The notes under the pieces were generated by a model. That model saw only the letters and a list, made by a program, of their open reading frames with translations, was not told the DNA's origin and did not search any database. The position numbers were made by a program, and so were the translations under genes. From the NCBI GenBank assembly GCA_016707485.1, contig JADJHN010000001.1, positions 310,001-374,000 on the forward strand: DNA of 64,000 bases. The letters run 5' to 3'. Numbering within the stretch: the stretch's first letter is position 1; each line of letters opens with the position of its first letter. The DNA is from Lysobacterales bacterium (GTDB taxonomy: Bacteria > Pseudomonadota > Gammaproteobacteria > Xanthomonadales > Rhodanobacteraceae). Shown here piece after piece: positions 55,845 through 64,000 of this stretch.

Positions 55845-56342
55845 ATGTGCTTTCTGCGCCTCGTCATCCTCGTGCCGCTTGTCCTCTGCGCCTGTGGCAG
55901 GACCCAATCGCTGTCGCCGGTCGCGCCAGCCGAGCTAGATCGATCGCGCCCTTCGGCCACGACCGAAGTCGCCAATGCCGTCCTCTTCCGCGCCATGTCC
56001 CTGGTCGGCACGCCGTACCGATATGGCGGCAACACGCCGGAATCCGGTTTTGATTGCAGCGGTCTGGTCGGTTATGTGTTCCGCGATGCCGCCGGAATCG
56101 CCCTGCCGCGCACGACTTCCGACATCGGCGACCTGCATGGCCGTGAGGTTCCCTTGCAGCGCCTGCGAAGTGGCGATCTCGTCCTCTTTGCCGCGAGTCG
56201 GCGCATCAGCCACGTCGGCATCTATGTAGGCGATGGCCGGTTCGTGCATGCGCCAAACAGCGGCGGTACCGTGCGCCTCGACCGGCTTGATGCACCGGGC
56301 TGGAAAGACACGTTTCGCGCGGGCAAGCGCGTCATCAACTGA
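55845..56342 (+). CDS. NlpC/P60 peptidoglycan endopeptidase lipoprotein
   Basis: A 165-residue lipoprotein (lipobox LCAC, lipidated Cys17). The NlpC/P60 domain has the catalytic Cys71 in GFDCSGLVGYVF, a His in SHVGIYVGDGRF and the following FVHA His. Enzymes of this type cut D-Glu to diaminopimelate bonds in cell-wall stem peptides (Spr/NlpC group). The N-terminal linker is short, so the domain stays near the membrane. The frame is open upstream in the terminator region and was trimmed to the ATG at 55845. Confidence 0.9.
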   Translation: MCFLRLVILVPLVLCACGRTQSLSPVAPAELDRSRPSATTEVANAVLFRAMSLVGTPYRYGGNTPESGFDCSGLVGYVFRDAAGIALPRTTSDIGDLHGREVPLQRLRSGDLVLFAASRRISHVGIYVGDGRFVHAPNSGGTVRLDRLDAPGWKDTFRAGKRVIN

Positions 56343-56372
56343 TCACGCTTGCCGTGGCACGCCGGCAGCGGA

Positions 56373-56861
56373 TCAGTGCTCCACGCCACCCGTGCCGTGC
56401 ACGTGCTTGTGCGCAATCTCCTCCGCGCTTGCCGCACGCACGGCGAGGATTTCCACGTCGAAATGCAGGGTCTTTCCTGCCAGCGGGTGGTTGAGGTCGA
56501 CATCGACAACGCTTGATCCCACCTTGATGACGGTGACCATGCGTTGTCCGCCTTCCTTCATGGCCAGCGCGGTGAGCATGCCGGGCTTGAGCCGGGCGGG
56601 ATCGCGAAAATACTTCTTTGGCACGCGCTGCGTCTGTCCCTCGGTGCGTGCGCCATAGCCCTCGGCTGGCTGCACCTCGACCTCGACACGATCACCGGCA
56701 AGCCGATCGATCAATGCTTTTTCCAGACCCGGGATAATGCCGCCGTGACCAATCAATGCCTCGATCGGCTGCCCCGAACGGCGTGAGGATTCAATTTCCA
56801 GCCCGCCGGCGTCAGTGAGGATGTAGTGCAATGAAACAACGGTATCTTTGGCGACCTGCAT
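56373..56861 (-). CDS. slyD: SlyD-type FKBP peptidyl-prolyl isomerase
   Basis: A 162-residue FKBP-type isomerase with the SlyD layout: the N-terminal FKBP strand (VAKDTVVSLHYILTD), an inserted-in-flap chaperone domain (VEVQPAEGYGARTEGQTQRV, LKPGMLTALAMKEGG), then the closing FKBP part (DLNHPLAGKTLHFDVEILAV). The usual metal-binding His/Cys tail is short here (HKHVHGTGGVEH), so nickel binding may be weak. The ATG at 56861 has a GGAG site 7 bp upstream; a second ATG at 56879 is possible. Confidence 0.92.
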   Translation of the reverse strand: MQVAKDTVVSLHYILTDAGGLEIESSRRSGQPIEALIGHGGIIPGLEKALIDRLAGDRVEVEVQPAEGYGARTEGQTQRVPKKYFRDPARLKPGMLTALAMKEGGQRMVTVIKVGSSVVDVDLNHPLAGKTLHFDVEILAVRAASAEEIAHKHVHGTGGVEH

Positions 56862-56936
56862 GCTCTGCTCCGGCTTCATCGTGCGGTTGTGAAGGCGCGG
56901 GAGACTACCAGCAATGCGTGCGTCGCGCAGCGTCGG

Positions 56937-57467
56937 TCAAGCCGGTTGCTCGACCCGTGCGCGGCGGACTCTCAGCTCCTCGACCAGTTGCAGGCGCTGT
57001 TGCGCCAGCTTGTGCGCCCTCGCCAGTCGCTCCGCATCAACGCACTGCGTCGATCCAAGTGCATTGCGGAAGCTGCAGAACTGCGCATAGGCATCGAGGA
57101 CATGGCGCATCCGTCGCGCGATGAGCTCGAGCATGATGGCGTCGTCGATCAGGCCGATGACTTCCAGATGATCTGGAACGAGATCATCCGGATCACCGAA
57201 ATACACCAGGGCTGCCAGCGCTTCGCAGCGCTCCGGCCCCGGCAGGTTCCACTCCTCGTCCTCGAGCAGCACAACCAGGCGCTGCACGTGGACCAGACGC
57301 TTGCGCACGTAAGCCGGAACCTGGTCGATGCAAATCGCGTCGAGGGCCTGTTTGGCCGCGTCGAGGATGTCGACCTCCTCGGCTTGCGACGCCAGATGAC
57401 GCGCGCGTACGAACGCGCTTTGAAAGCGCTCGAGATCGGCAGACTCCAGTTCGAATGTGATGCGCAT
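56937..57467 (-). CDS. DUF1232 (YkvA-like) protein
   Basis: A 176-residue protein. The DUF1232 motif is visible as LVYFGDPDDLVPDH followed by LIDDAIMLELI, where the paired acidic residues are typical. The flanking parts are charged helices (ERFQSAFVRARHLASQAEEV, ERLARAHKLAQQRLQLVEEL). The function of the family is unknown. The ATG at 57467 (MRITFELESAD) was chosen. It is divergent from rhlE across a 309-bp region. Confidence 0.72.
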   Translation of the reverse strand: MRITFELESADLERFQSAFVRARHLASQAEEVDILDAAKQALDAICIDQVPAYVRKRLVHVQRLVVLLEDEEWNLPGPERCEALAALVYFGDPDDLVPDHLEVIGLIDDAIMLELIARRMRHVLDAYAQFCSFRNALGSTQCVDAERLARAHKLAQQRLQLVEELRVRRARVEQPA

Positions 57468-57776
57468 GGACGGCAGACAATATCCTGATCCGCAACCCGT
57501 GACATGGCCCACAAGCCACGGCCTGACAGGGCACCGAACCTGCGCTGGCCGATTTCCCGAAAAACCTGTAAGATTGACGAGTTAAGTCGCGTTGACCCCC
57601 GCTTCCCCTCCGGTCATCCGAGTCCCTGCCCGTCCAACGGCACGGCCGGATCCTCACCGCTCGTGGTCCCGACGCCCGAAACCGGAATGCCCGTCCTGTT
57701 GACCGGTGTCCGAAAATTTCATGCCTGCAGCGCGGTTCATCAGGGACGCTTCGGGTTATCCATCAGGAGTCATACC
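57468..57776 (+). promoter_or_regulatory. Divergent region and long leader of rhlE
   Basis: No gene fits in these 309 bases. A TAAGAT element at 57569-57574 with a weak -35 (TGGCCG) 17 bp upstream would give a 5' leader of roughly 195 nt ahead of the rhlE ribosome site (AGGAG). Long leaders are common for cold-shock DEAD-box helicase genes, but no stable structure was identified by eye. Confidence 0.35.
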
Positions 57777-59090
57777 ATGAGTTTCGACACCCTCGGGCTG
57801 TCGCCAGCACTGCTGCGCGCGCTTGACGAACAAGGCTACAAAGTACCCACGCCCGTACAGGCCGCCGCCATTCCCGTGGTCCTGGCGGGTCAGGATCTGA
57901 TGGCCGGCGCACAAACCGGCACCGGCAAGACTGCCGCCTTCGCCCTGCCCCTGCTTGAACGCCTCTATCCGGATGGCAAGCGCATGCCGCTTGCCCGGCG
58001 CCCGCGTGCGCTCATCCTTACCCCCACGCGCGAACTTGCCGCCCAGGTGCAGGACAGCGTGCGTGGCTACAGCAAGCATATCGGCGTGAAATCGGCGACG
58101 ATCTTTGGTGGCGTCGGCATGGGCCCTCAGATCGATGCGCTGCGTCGTGGCGTCGACATCGTCGTCGCCACGCCCGGGCGCCTGCTCGATCACATGCAGC
58201 GGCGCACGGTGGATCTGTCGGACATCGAAGTGCTGATCCTCGACGAGGCCGATCGCATGCTCGACATGGGTTTCCTGCCCGCCATGAAGCGCGTCCTCAG
58301 CGCCTTGCCGAGCGAGCGCCAGACCTTGTTGTTCTCGGCCACGTTCTCCAGCGAGATCAAGGCCCTGGCCAACCAGTTCATGCGCTCGCCACAGGAAATC
58401 CAGATCGCCAAGCCAAACAGTGTCGCGGCGACCGTCACCCATCGCGTGCATCCGGTCAACATGGAAGCCAAGCGCGATCTGCTTTTGCACCTGCTCAATC
58501 TCGACGGCAGCCAGACGCTGGTGTTTGGTCGCACCAAGCACGGCTGCGACAAGCTGACCAAACAGCTTGAAAAGGCGGGCCTGCGAGCCGCGGCAATCCA
58601 TGGCAACAAGAGCCAGAACCAGCGCACACGCGCCCTCGCCGACTTCAAGAGCGGTCGCATCAATGTCCTCGTTGCTACCGATATCGCTGCGCGCGGCCTC
58701 GACATCGATCAGTTGCCGATGGTGATCAATTTCGATCTGCCGATGGTCGCCGAAGATTATGTGCACCGGATTGGCCGCACCGGCCGCGCCGGCGCCGAAG
58801 GCTTGGCCATTTCTCTGGTGAGTCGTGCGGAAGAAGGACTGCTGCGCGACATCCGCAAGCTGCTCAAGCAGGACATCGCGATCGAGAACATCGAGGGTTT
58901 CGAGCCTTCACAACCGCTACGCCTCGATGGGCCCGGCGCCGGCGCACGCCCACAGCAGGGACGTCCGCAGCACGCCCGTCGCCCACATGCACAGCAGCCC
59001 CGTGGCAATGGTGAACATGATCATGCGGCCGCCAACAAGCAGCGCCGCCGCTGGCGTGGCGGCAATCCCTCGGCCACGCGACAATCCTGA
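57777..59090 (+). CDS. rhlE: DEAD-box RNA helicase RhlE
   Basis: A 437-residue ATP-dependent RNA helicase. All core motifs are seen: Q motif (KVPTPVQ), I (AQTGTGKT, 45-52), Ia (PTRELAAQ), Ib (TPGRL), II (DEAD), III (SAT), V (ATDIAARGLDID) and VI (HRIGRTGRAG). The tail of about 70 residues is basic and Gln/His/Arg-rich, which typically promotes RNA binding. The RhlE assignment rests on the FDTLGLSPALLRAL start and the tail type. It is likely involved in ribosome assembly or RNA decay in the cold. The ATG at 57777 has AGGAG upstream. Confidence 0.93.
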   Translation: MSFDTLGLSPALLRALDEQGYKVPTPVQAAAIPVVLAGQDLMAGAQTGTGKTAAFALPLLERLYPDGKRMPLARRPRALILTPTRELAAQVQDSVRGYSKHIGVKSATIFGGVGMGPQIDALRRGVDIVVATPGRLLDHMQRRTVDLSDIEVLILDEADRMLDMGFLPAMKRVLSALPSERQTLLFSATFSSEIKALANQFMRSPQEIQIAKPNSVAATVTHRVHPVNMEAKRDLLLHLLNLDGSQTLVFGRTKHGCDKLTKQLEKAGLRAAAIHGNKSQNQRTRALADFKSGRINVLVATDIAARGLDIDQLPMVINFDLPMVAEDYVHRIGRTGRAGAEGLAISLVSRAEEGLLRDIRKLLKQDIAIENIEGFEPSQPLRLDGPGAGARPQQGRPQHARRPHAQQPRGNGEHDHAAANKQRRRWRGGNPSATRQS

Positions 59091-59102
59091 TCATTGCCTG
59101 AG

Positions 59103-59135
59103 ACCATCGCCCGCTGTTGGCAGCGGAGCGATGGT
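59103..59135 (+). terminator. Hairpin after rhlE
   Basis: The arms ACCATCGC/GCGATGGT plus an inner CGCTG/CAGCG pair enclose a TTGG loop, 13 bp after the rhlE stop. No T tract follows, so it may act as a processing or weak termination signal. Confidence 0.5.
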
Positions 59136-59162
59136 GTTCCCGCTTGCAGCTGCTGGCCTGAC

Positions 59163-59440
59163 GCGGCTCCTGCGTTGCAGGCGTGCGGGCCATCCATGCC
59201 ATCGCCGGCAACTGCTCCTGCGTTGCCGGCATACCGGCCATCCATGGCATCGCCGGCAACTGCTCCTGCGTTGCCGGCATACCGGCCATCCATGGCATCG
59301 CCGGCAACTGCTCCTGCGTTGCCGGCATACAGGCCATCCATGGCATCGCCGGCAACTGCTCCTGCGTTGCCGGCATACAGGCCATCCATGGCATCGCCGG
59401 CAACTGCTCCTGCGTTGCCGGCATACAGGCCATCCATGGC
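59163..59440. repeat. Tandem array of a 48-bp hairpin repeat (five units and a degenerate one)
   Basis: Five head-to-tail 48-bp units (59201-59440) differ at only one or two positions, mainly ACCGG versus ACAGG. A degenerate shorter unit (59163-59200) precedes them. Each unit contains a hairpin with arms GCCGGCAA and TTGCCGGC around an 11-nt loop, and a second palindrome GCCAT-CC-ATGGC. Because 48 is a multiple of three, several frames stay open, but no ribosome site or conserved protein supports translation. The array ends at the A tract of the protease terminator. Confidence 0.92.
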
Positions 59441-59443
59441 CAT

Positions 59444-59475
59444 AAAAAAGGGCGGCCGGTTTTGCCGGCCGCCCT
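59444..59475 (-). terminator. Intrinsic terminator of the M4 protease gene
   Basis: A 10-bp GC stem (GGGCGGCCGG and its complement, loop TTTTG) is followed on the minus strand by six Ts. It begins 35 bp after the protease stop codon. Confidence 0.92.
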
Positions 59476-59509
59476 GGTTCGCCAACGCTGGCGAATTACC
59501 TGTTCGCCA

Positions 59510-62365
59510 TTACGGCGTGAAGCTTGTCGTCAGGGTCACTCCCGAGAACGCCGCATAAGCGCGAACGCTCACATAGTAGGTACCTGCGGTCGGTGCCGCG
59601 AACGTGCAGGTCTCGCTGTTGCCTGACTTGTACGGACGGCAGGTGTAGCTGGACGTGGTCGGTGCCGAACCGAGACGGACGTAGAGATCCGCATCACCCG
59701 TGCCACCGGCGATGGTGAACGACAGGTTAGTGGCGCCTGCGGGGACCACCAGCGTATAGACCGAAGTCCAGGCGTTCGTGGCAGCGGACAGGTTGCTGAC
59801 GGAACTGCCACTGCACAACACCGTTCCCGACGGCGTGCAACTGCCGCCACCGCCACCCGTCGAGTAGCTGCCGGTCAGGCTCATGCCGCTGATCGCCGAG
59901 TAGGCATTGATCATGACGTAGTAGGTGCCTGCCTGCGCCGTGGTGATGTTGCAGGTTTCGGCATTGCCGGAAGCCCAGGAACGGCAATCGTAGCTTGAGG
60001 TGGTCGGTGCCGAGCCGAACTTGACGTACAGGTCACCATCGCCGCTGCCGCCGCTGGTAACGAACTTGAGTCCGCTGGCACCCGCAGGCACGACCATCGT
60101 GTAGACAAGCTGGCCACCGGTGGACGCTGCCAAACCGGTCACGGCGACGCCATTCTGCAGCACGTTGCCACCGCCGCCGCCGCCGCTCACGGTTACGGCC
60201 TTGGTCGTCGCATTGGTCGCACCGTTGTTGTCGGTGACGGTCAAGGTGACGTTGTAGGTGCCGGACGCCGCATAGGTGTGGCTGGGATTGGTCGAGGTCG
60301 ACGAGCTGCTGTCACCGAAGTTCCAGGAACGCGAGGCAATCGTGCCATCGCTGTCGGAGGAGTTGTCGGTGAAATTGGCAGTCAGCGCATTGGTGGTGAA
60401 GCTGAAGCCGGCCGACGGCGGAACGTTGCTTGCCGTCGAATAACTGCCGGTCAGGGAGACACCTGCAAACGTCGAATAAGCCTTCAGGCGCACATAGTAG
60501 GTGCCGGCCTGGGCCGTGGCGATCGGGCAGGATTCCGCATTGCCCGACTTGTACGGACGGCAGTCATAGACCGTGTCTGTCGGCGCGCTGCCGAACTTCA
60601 CATACATGTCGGCATCACCGGTGCCGCCGGACATGACGAAGTTGAGGCCGGTCGCACCCGCCGGAACCACCAGGGTGTAATTGACCGAATTGCCGGCCGC
60701 CGTACCGATTCCGGTGACCGTCACGCCATTCGTCAACGGGCCGCCGGTGCTGCCGCCACCACCGCCACCACCCGAGCAACTCACGCCGACCGAGCTGAAT
60801 GCCGCGGTGACTGCCGCGGCGCTGAGGCCGAGGTCGGTCGCTGCAGTTTCGACGCCACAGGCACCGCTGTTGAAGGTGCTGCTCGGCGTCCAGTACAGGC
60901 TGTTGGCACGGGCAAACACCTTGAACGCGGTTGGAGTATTCCAGCCGGAGGTCGTGGCAAGATTGTAGAATGCCTTGTTGTACACGCCTGACGAGTAGTG
61001 CACATCCATCGAGCTGGTGTAGTCCGCCGCATTGTCGATCGAGCCGCCATCCTGGGTCGGATTGGCCATATAACGCAGCGCACCGGAGCCCTTGAAGATC
61101 TCGGGGCCGACAAGGAAGTCATTGCTGCCCTTCCAGTAATACTCGGTCGCCTCGCCACCCATGTCCGAATACGCTTCGTTCATGCCGCCCGACTGGCCGG
61201 AATAGGTCAGGTTGGAGTGCTGCTCGGTGAAGCCGTGGGAGACCTCGTGGCCGGCAACGTCGACGCTGACCAGCGGATAGAACGTGGTCTTGCCGTCGCC
61301 GAAGCTCATGCTCGAGCCATCCCAGAACGCATTCTCGTACTGGCTGCCGTAATGCACGCGCATGACCAGCTGGAAGGTCAACGCCTTGACGCCGACATAC
61401 GAGGAATACATGTTCTGGATCACGCCACCGAAGAAGTGCGCATCGTTGATCGGCGAGTAAGCGCCGTTGATGGCCTTGTAGGTGTTGTTCGGGCAGGTGA
61501 AGCTGTAGGCCGTCGTGCTGGTTCCAGTGCTGCCATTGAGGTTGACCGATTTCACATCGGTGTTGTTCATGGTGCAGGTGGTGCCACTTTGGCTGACATC
61601 GAGATAGCCATAGCGGCCACCCGATCCCCATGTGTACTGGCCGGTCTTGGAGTTGCCGCCCGGTCCCGTGCCGATCAACGAGGTGGCCAGGCCATCCCAT
61701 TGCTTGAGGACGGCGCCGCTGCGCGCATCGATGATGAAGAATGGCCGCACCGGATCGCTGCTCGCATTGCGGTCGGCGGCAAGCAGGCCAATGCCCTTGT
61801 CGGCGAAGAACGAAACGACATAGACGAGGTGGGCGATGTCGTTGTCATCGACATAGATCATCTTCTCGCTGGATTCGTTGCGGGTCTGGATCGACGTGGC
61901 GCGAACACCGAGACTGGCACGCTTGGCCAGGCTGAATGCGCTGTTCGCGCTGAGCAGGGCCGTCATGTCAGACACGTCGCCGGCGATTCCGCCGACCGAG
62001 CGACCAAACAACGAGCGCAGGTTGCCGCTTTTGTCATCGCTGGCGACGATGTGCTCGCCCCACACCGGGACTCCGCGGAAAGTCTGCTGATAGCGGTAAT
62101 GCGTGGTGCCGTCGGCATCCTTGACGACAGCAAGGGTGGCCAGAGCGGATTCGGCGTCAAGGCCGAGCATCTCGGCATGCCGTTCGTTGCTCAGCGAGGG
62201 GATGGCGGTGCCACTGATGGCGCGGGCATAGGCAGCATTCAGACTCTCGACGCTTTGATCATGCAGGTCACTACGGGTTGCCGCCTGTGCCGAGGCGGCC
62301 AGAAACCCCATTGCCACAGGCAATAAAGCAAGATTTATAGCACGACGCAGATTGAATTTGATCAC
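59510..62365 (-). CDS. Secreted M4 (thermolysin-family) metalloprotease with PPC and PKD domains
   Basis: A 951-residue secreted protease. A signal peptide (1-29) is followed by an FTP/PepSY propeptide to about 215 and the M4 catalytic domain (about 230-530). Zinc ligands are H373 and H377 (HEVSH) and E397 (NEAYSD); the transition-state His is H456 (MDVHYSSG). Three PPC domains (about 545-640, 735-825, 850-951; each with DADLYV/DGDLYVKFGSAPT and CRPYKSGN) surround a PKD domain (about 645-720), joined by Gly-rich linkers. The start codon is GTG at 62365 with no upstream ATG. Palindromes upstream suggest regulation; a terminator follows. Confidence 0.95.
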   Translation of the reverse strand: MIKFNLRRAINLALLPVAMGFLAASAQAATRSDLHDQSVESLNAAYARAISGTAIPSLSNERHAEMLGLDAESALATLAVVKDADGTTHYRYQQTFRGVPVWGEHIVASDDKSGNLRSLFGRSVGGIAGDVSDMTALLSANSAFSLAKRASLGVRATSIQTRNESSEKMIYVDDNDIAHLVYVVSFFADKGIGLLAADRNASSDPVRPFFIIDARSGAVLKQWDGLATSLIGTGPGGNSKTGQYTWGSGGRYGYLDVSQSGTTCTMNNTDVKSVNLNGSTGTSTTAYSFTCPNNTYKAINGAYSPINDAHFFGGVIQNMYSSYVGVKALTFQLVMRVHYGSQYENAFWDGSSMSFGDGKTTFYPLVSVDVAGHEVSHGFTEQHSNLTYSGQSGGMNEAYSDMGGEATEYYWKGSNDFLVGPEIFKGSGALRYMANPTQDGGSIDNAADYTSSMDVHYSSGVYNKAFYNLATTSGWNTPTAFKVFARANSLYWTPSSTFNSGACGVETAATDLGLSAAAVTAAFSSVGVSCSGGGGGGGSTGGPLTNGVTVTGIGTAAGNSVNYTLVVPAGATGLNFVMSGGTGDADMYVKFGSAPTDTVYDCRPYKSGNAESCPIATAQAGTYYVRLKAYSTFAGVSLTGSYSTASNVPPSAGFSFTTNALTANFTDNSSDSDGTIASRSWNFGDSSSSTSTNPSHTYAASGTYNVTLTVTDNNGATNATTKAVTVSGGGGGGNVLQNGVAVTGLAASTGGQLVYTMVVPAGASGLKFVTSGGSGDGDLYVKFGSAPTTSSYDCRSWASGNAETCNITTAQAGTYYVMINAYSAISGMSLTGSYSTGGGGGSCTPSGTVLCSGSSVSNLSAATNAWTSVYTLVVPAGATNLSFTIAGGTGDADLYVRLGSAPTTSSYTCRPYKSGNSETCTFAAPTAGTYYVSVRAYAAFSGVTLTTSFTP

Positions 62366-62752
62366 GGATTGGTTCCCAAGTTTAGTAATCGTTCGTCACC
62401 GAAGTGACCGTGAATACCACACCGATTCCGGGAGGATGGCCCAAACCATCCTGTGGAATCGGCAGCCGATTCCACGTGAGTGCATACCTTTGCGATAAGC
62501 CCCGAATTGCGCCGTCGACCCCCCTGGCCCGCAGCGCAGCCACGGAAACTAGCAAGTTGCATCTGAAATGTAATGACGCGATGCAATGCGGTTTTTCAGC
62601 GCAGGATGGCAGGAATCCTGATCAGGATCGTCGACGCGAAAACCATTGCGTGGTGGGGACGCGACCGCGGATGGCGAATGCAGGCACGGCCGCACCAGGC
62701 GCTACGGAATCAGCGGCAAGGCAGACTCGGCCGAGATCTGCGCGAGCGATGG
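62366..62752. promoter_or_regulatory. Protease upstream region with three palindromes
   Basis: No gene is seen in these 387 bases. Going upstream from the protease start there is GTCAC-N4-GTGAC (62395-62408), GGATGG-N6-CCATCC (62434-62451) and a perfect palindrome with 11-bp arms around one base (62453-62475, arms beginning GTGGAATCGGC). A TACTAA element near 62380 could be the -10. The rest, to 62752, has no recognisable feature. Confidence 0.5.
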
Positions 62753-63913
62753 TCAAGCCCGGGGTTGCGCGGCGCAGAAATCGGCAATGTCGTCGTAGCC
62801 GGCAAAGGCGGCATCATCGCCGCAACCCGGGCAGGCCGGATCACGTGCCAGCGACAGCTCGCGAAACGATGCATCCAGGGCATCGAAGCACAGCAGACGG
62901 CCGCTCAATGTGCGCCCCTGCCCCAGCACGAGCTTGATCGCCTCGTTTGCCTGCAACATGCCGATGATCCCCGGCAACACGCCGAGCACGCCTGCCTCGC
63001 TGCAATTCGGTGCCTCGGCGGCCGATGGCGGGTGCGGGAACAAGCAGCGATAACACGGCGAGTCGGCGTTCCGTGGATCGAATACGCTGATCTGCCCGGT
63101 GAAGCGGTGCACGGCGCCGTAGACCATGGGCATGCGCAGGCGTCGGCTTGCCGCGTCAAGCAGGTAACGAGTCGGAAAGTTGTCCGCGCCGTCGATGACC
63201 AGATCGTGCCCTTGCAGCAGGGATTCGACGTTGGCGGCAACAATCCGCGTCTCGTGCGTTTCAATGCGGATGGTCGGATTCAACGCACTGAGGCCGATCC
63301 GCGCCGATTCGGTCTTGGCCATGCCGATTCGCGCATCGACATGCACGACCTGGCGCTGCAGGTTCGAGCGCTCGACCGTGTCGTTGTCGATCAAGGTCAA
63401 CGTGCCGATGCCGGCGGCGGCAAGATAGAGCGCAACGGGCGAACCCAGGCCACCGGCACCGACCAGTGCGATGCGTGCCCGCGCCAATCGTGCCTGGCCG
63501 GCGACACCGACTTCCGGCAGGAGCAGGTGGCGGGAATATCGATCCGCCGCATCGGCATCCAGGGATCCCGCAGCGACCGGCAGGCCTTGTGCTTGCCAGT
63601 GCTGGAAACCGCCGCGAATCGAAACCACATTTGCCAGGCCAAGGTCGATCAGTTGCTCCCTGGCGCGCAGGGAGCGCTGGCCGCTGGCACAAATCAACAT
63701 GACTTCGCGCGATCGATCCGCAGCCAGCAGCTCGACCAGCTCGGCGATCCGCGCGCACGGCAAGCCGATTGCGCGATCCGGCATGCCGCCCGCGCGCTCG
63801 TCGTCCTCACGCACATCGACCAGCAGGGCCCGCGCCCGCAGCCGCGACCAGGCCTGCACAGGCTCGATCTCGATTTCGCCGGCACCCTCTGCCATGGCCT
63901 CGTTCTTGCTCAT
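62753..63913 (-). CDS. moeB: MoeB-type sulfur-carrier adenylyltransferase with N-terminal rhodanese domain
   Basis: A 386-residue fusion. Residues 15-115 are a rhodanese domain with the active Cys75 in LICASGQRS. Residues 120-386 are a ThiF/MoeB E1-like domain: RYSRHLLLPEVG, the nucleotide loop GAGGLGSPVALYLA (152-165), the Asp in GADNFPTRYL, and zinc-type Cys pairs CYRC and CPGC. It should adenylate, and perhaps thiolate, MoaD or a ThiS-like carrier. In most MoeBR proteins the rhodanese is C-terminal; here it is N-terminal. The start is ATG 63913, with a GTG at 63919 as alternative. moeA lies directly upstream. Confidence 0.9.
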   Translation of the reverse strand: MSKNEAMAEGAGEIEIEPVQAWSRLRARALLVDVREDDERAGGMPDRAIGLPCARIAELVELLAADRSREVMLICASGQRSLRAREQLIDLGLANVVSIRGGFQHWQAQGLPVAAGSLDADAADRYSRHLLLPEVGVAGQARLARARIALVGAGGLGSPVALYLAAAGIGTLTLIDNDTVERSNLQRQVVHVDARIGMAKTESARIGLSALNPTIRIETHETRIVAANVESLLQGHDLVIDGADNFPTRYLLDAASRRLRMPMVYGAVHRFTGQISVFDPRNADSPCYRCLFPHPPSAAEAPNCSEAGVLGVLPGIIGMLQANEAIKLVLGQGRTLSGRLLCFDALDASFRELSLARDPACPGCGDDAAFAGYDDIADFCAAQPRA

Positions 63914-63919
63914 TGCCAC

Positions 63920-64000
63920 TCAGGATACGCCAGGCAGCAGCAGGATCTGCACCGGTTCGCCTGCCTCGATGCGCCGACAATCCTCGGCGACAACGATCAA
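63920..64000 (-). CDS. moeA: Molybdopterin molybdenumtransferase MoeA, 3' end only
   Basis: The last 26 codons and stop of a gene that continues beyond the window. The translation (LIVVAEDCRRIEAGEPV, then QILLLPGVS) fits the C-terminal beta domain of MoeA, which typically ends in an aG..V.v.ll pattern. Its TGA lies 6 bp before the moeB ATG, giving a moeA-moeB operon for molybdenum cofactor synthesis. Confidence 0.7.
   Translation of the reverse strand: MIVVAEDCRRIEAGEPVQILLLPGVS

Noticed and set aside
59163..59440. CRISPR array
   Set aside because: The units are directly adjacent with no unique spacers, and no cas genes are in the window.
58864..59558. Several open frames across the 48-bp repeat array, on both strands
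   Set aside because: They exist because the unit length is a multiple of three and lacks stops in several frames. No start signals or conserved domain support any of them.

Overview
The window reads as chromosomal DNA of a GC-rich gammaproteobacterium, most likely of the Xanthomonadales (Rhodanobacteraceae or Lysobacteraceae type). The evidence is the gene content: hutF/hutI, a Thx ribosomal protein, ppsR with ppsA, a lexA2-imuA pair, thermolysin-family proteases with PPC domains, and secreted proteins ending in IPTL-like C-terminal sorting helices. This assignment is inferred from gene families, not from a search.

Layout. 1-3.9 kb: histidine degradation (hutF, hutI) with a patatin-like phospholipase overlapping hutI. 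3.9-8.1 kb, minus strand: thx, a CDF zinc exporter, a MerC-type membrane protein behind a Zur-like box, zur, a zinc-ribbon membrane protein and gltX. 8.2-12.4 kb: cpdB, a secreted beta-helix protein and a DUF4399 protein. 12.6-13.0 kb: tRNA-Ala(GGC), tRNA-Glu(TTC) and tRNA-Asp(GTC) behind a good sigma-70 promoter. 13.0-18.4 kb: a DUF1249 protein, ppsR, an unknown membrane protein and ppsA. 18.6-21.0 kb is accessory: hicB with a broken hicA, an inverted repeat of RAYT type, a TerB-like gene, a dispersed hairpin repeat and a secreted protein. 21.3-24.5 kb: a DksA/TraR-like protein and a three-gene SPFH / zinc-ribbon / small-membrane-protein set resembling Bacillus ydjGHI without pspA. 25.6-29.6 kb: a U32-like Cys-rich protein behind an FNR/DNR-type palindrome, lexA2, imuA and ispG.

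33.9-47.1 kb is the most remarkable segment. Six co-directional genes look like a complete electron-transfer route from cytoplasm to cell exterior: (1) a fusion of pyridine-nucleotide flavoprotein, two cyclic-nucleotide-binding domains and a four-cluster ferredoxin; (2) a membrane protein with two HX13H helices (diheme cytochrome b signature); (3) an FHA-like domain fused through one membrane helix to a decaheme cytochrome c; (4) a lipoprotein with two HbpS/GlcG-like regions; (5) an outer-membrane beta-barrel; (6) a second decaheme cytochrome with an LVIVD propeller. An NTF2-like gene and a cardiolipin-synthase-like gene follow. The two signal-sensing modules (cNMP-binding and FHA) built into redox proteins suggest a regulated conduit.

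49-64 kb: xseA, an acetolactate-synthase large subunit with an aldehyde dehydrogenase, a DadA-like oxidase, an NlpC/P60 lipoprotein, slyD, a DUF1232 protein, rhlE, a 48-bp tandem repeat array, a large M4 metalloprotease, a rhodanese-MoeB fusion and the 3' end of moeA. The repeat array and the single copy at 20.2 kb lie in the same position relative to a terminator of a secreted-protein gene, and their hairpin stems differ by compensatory changes.
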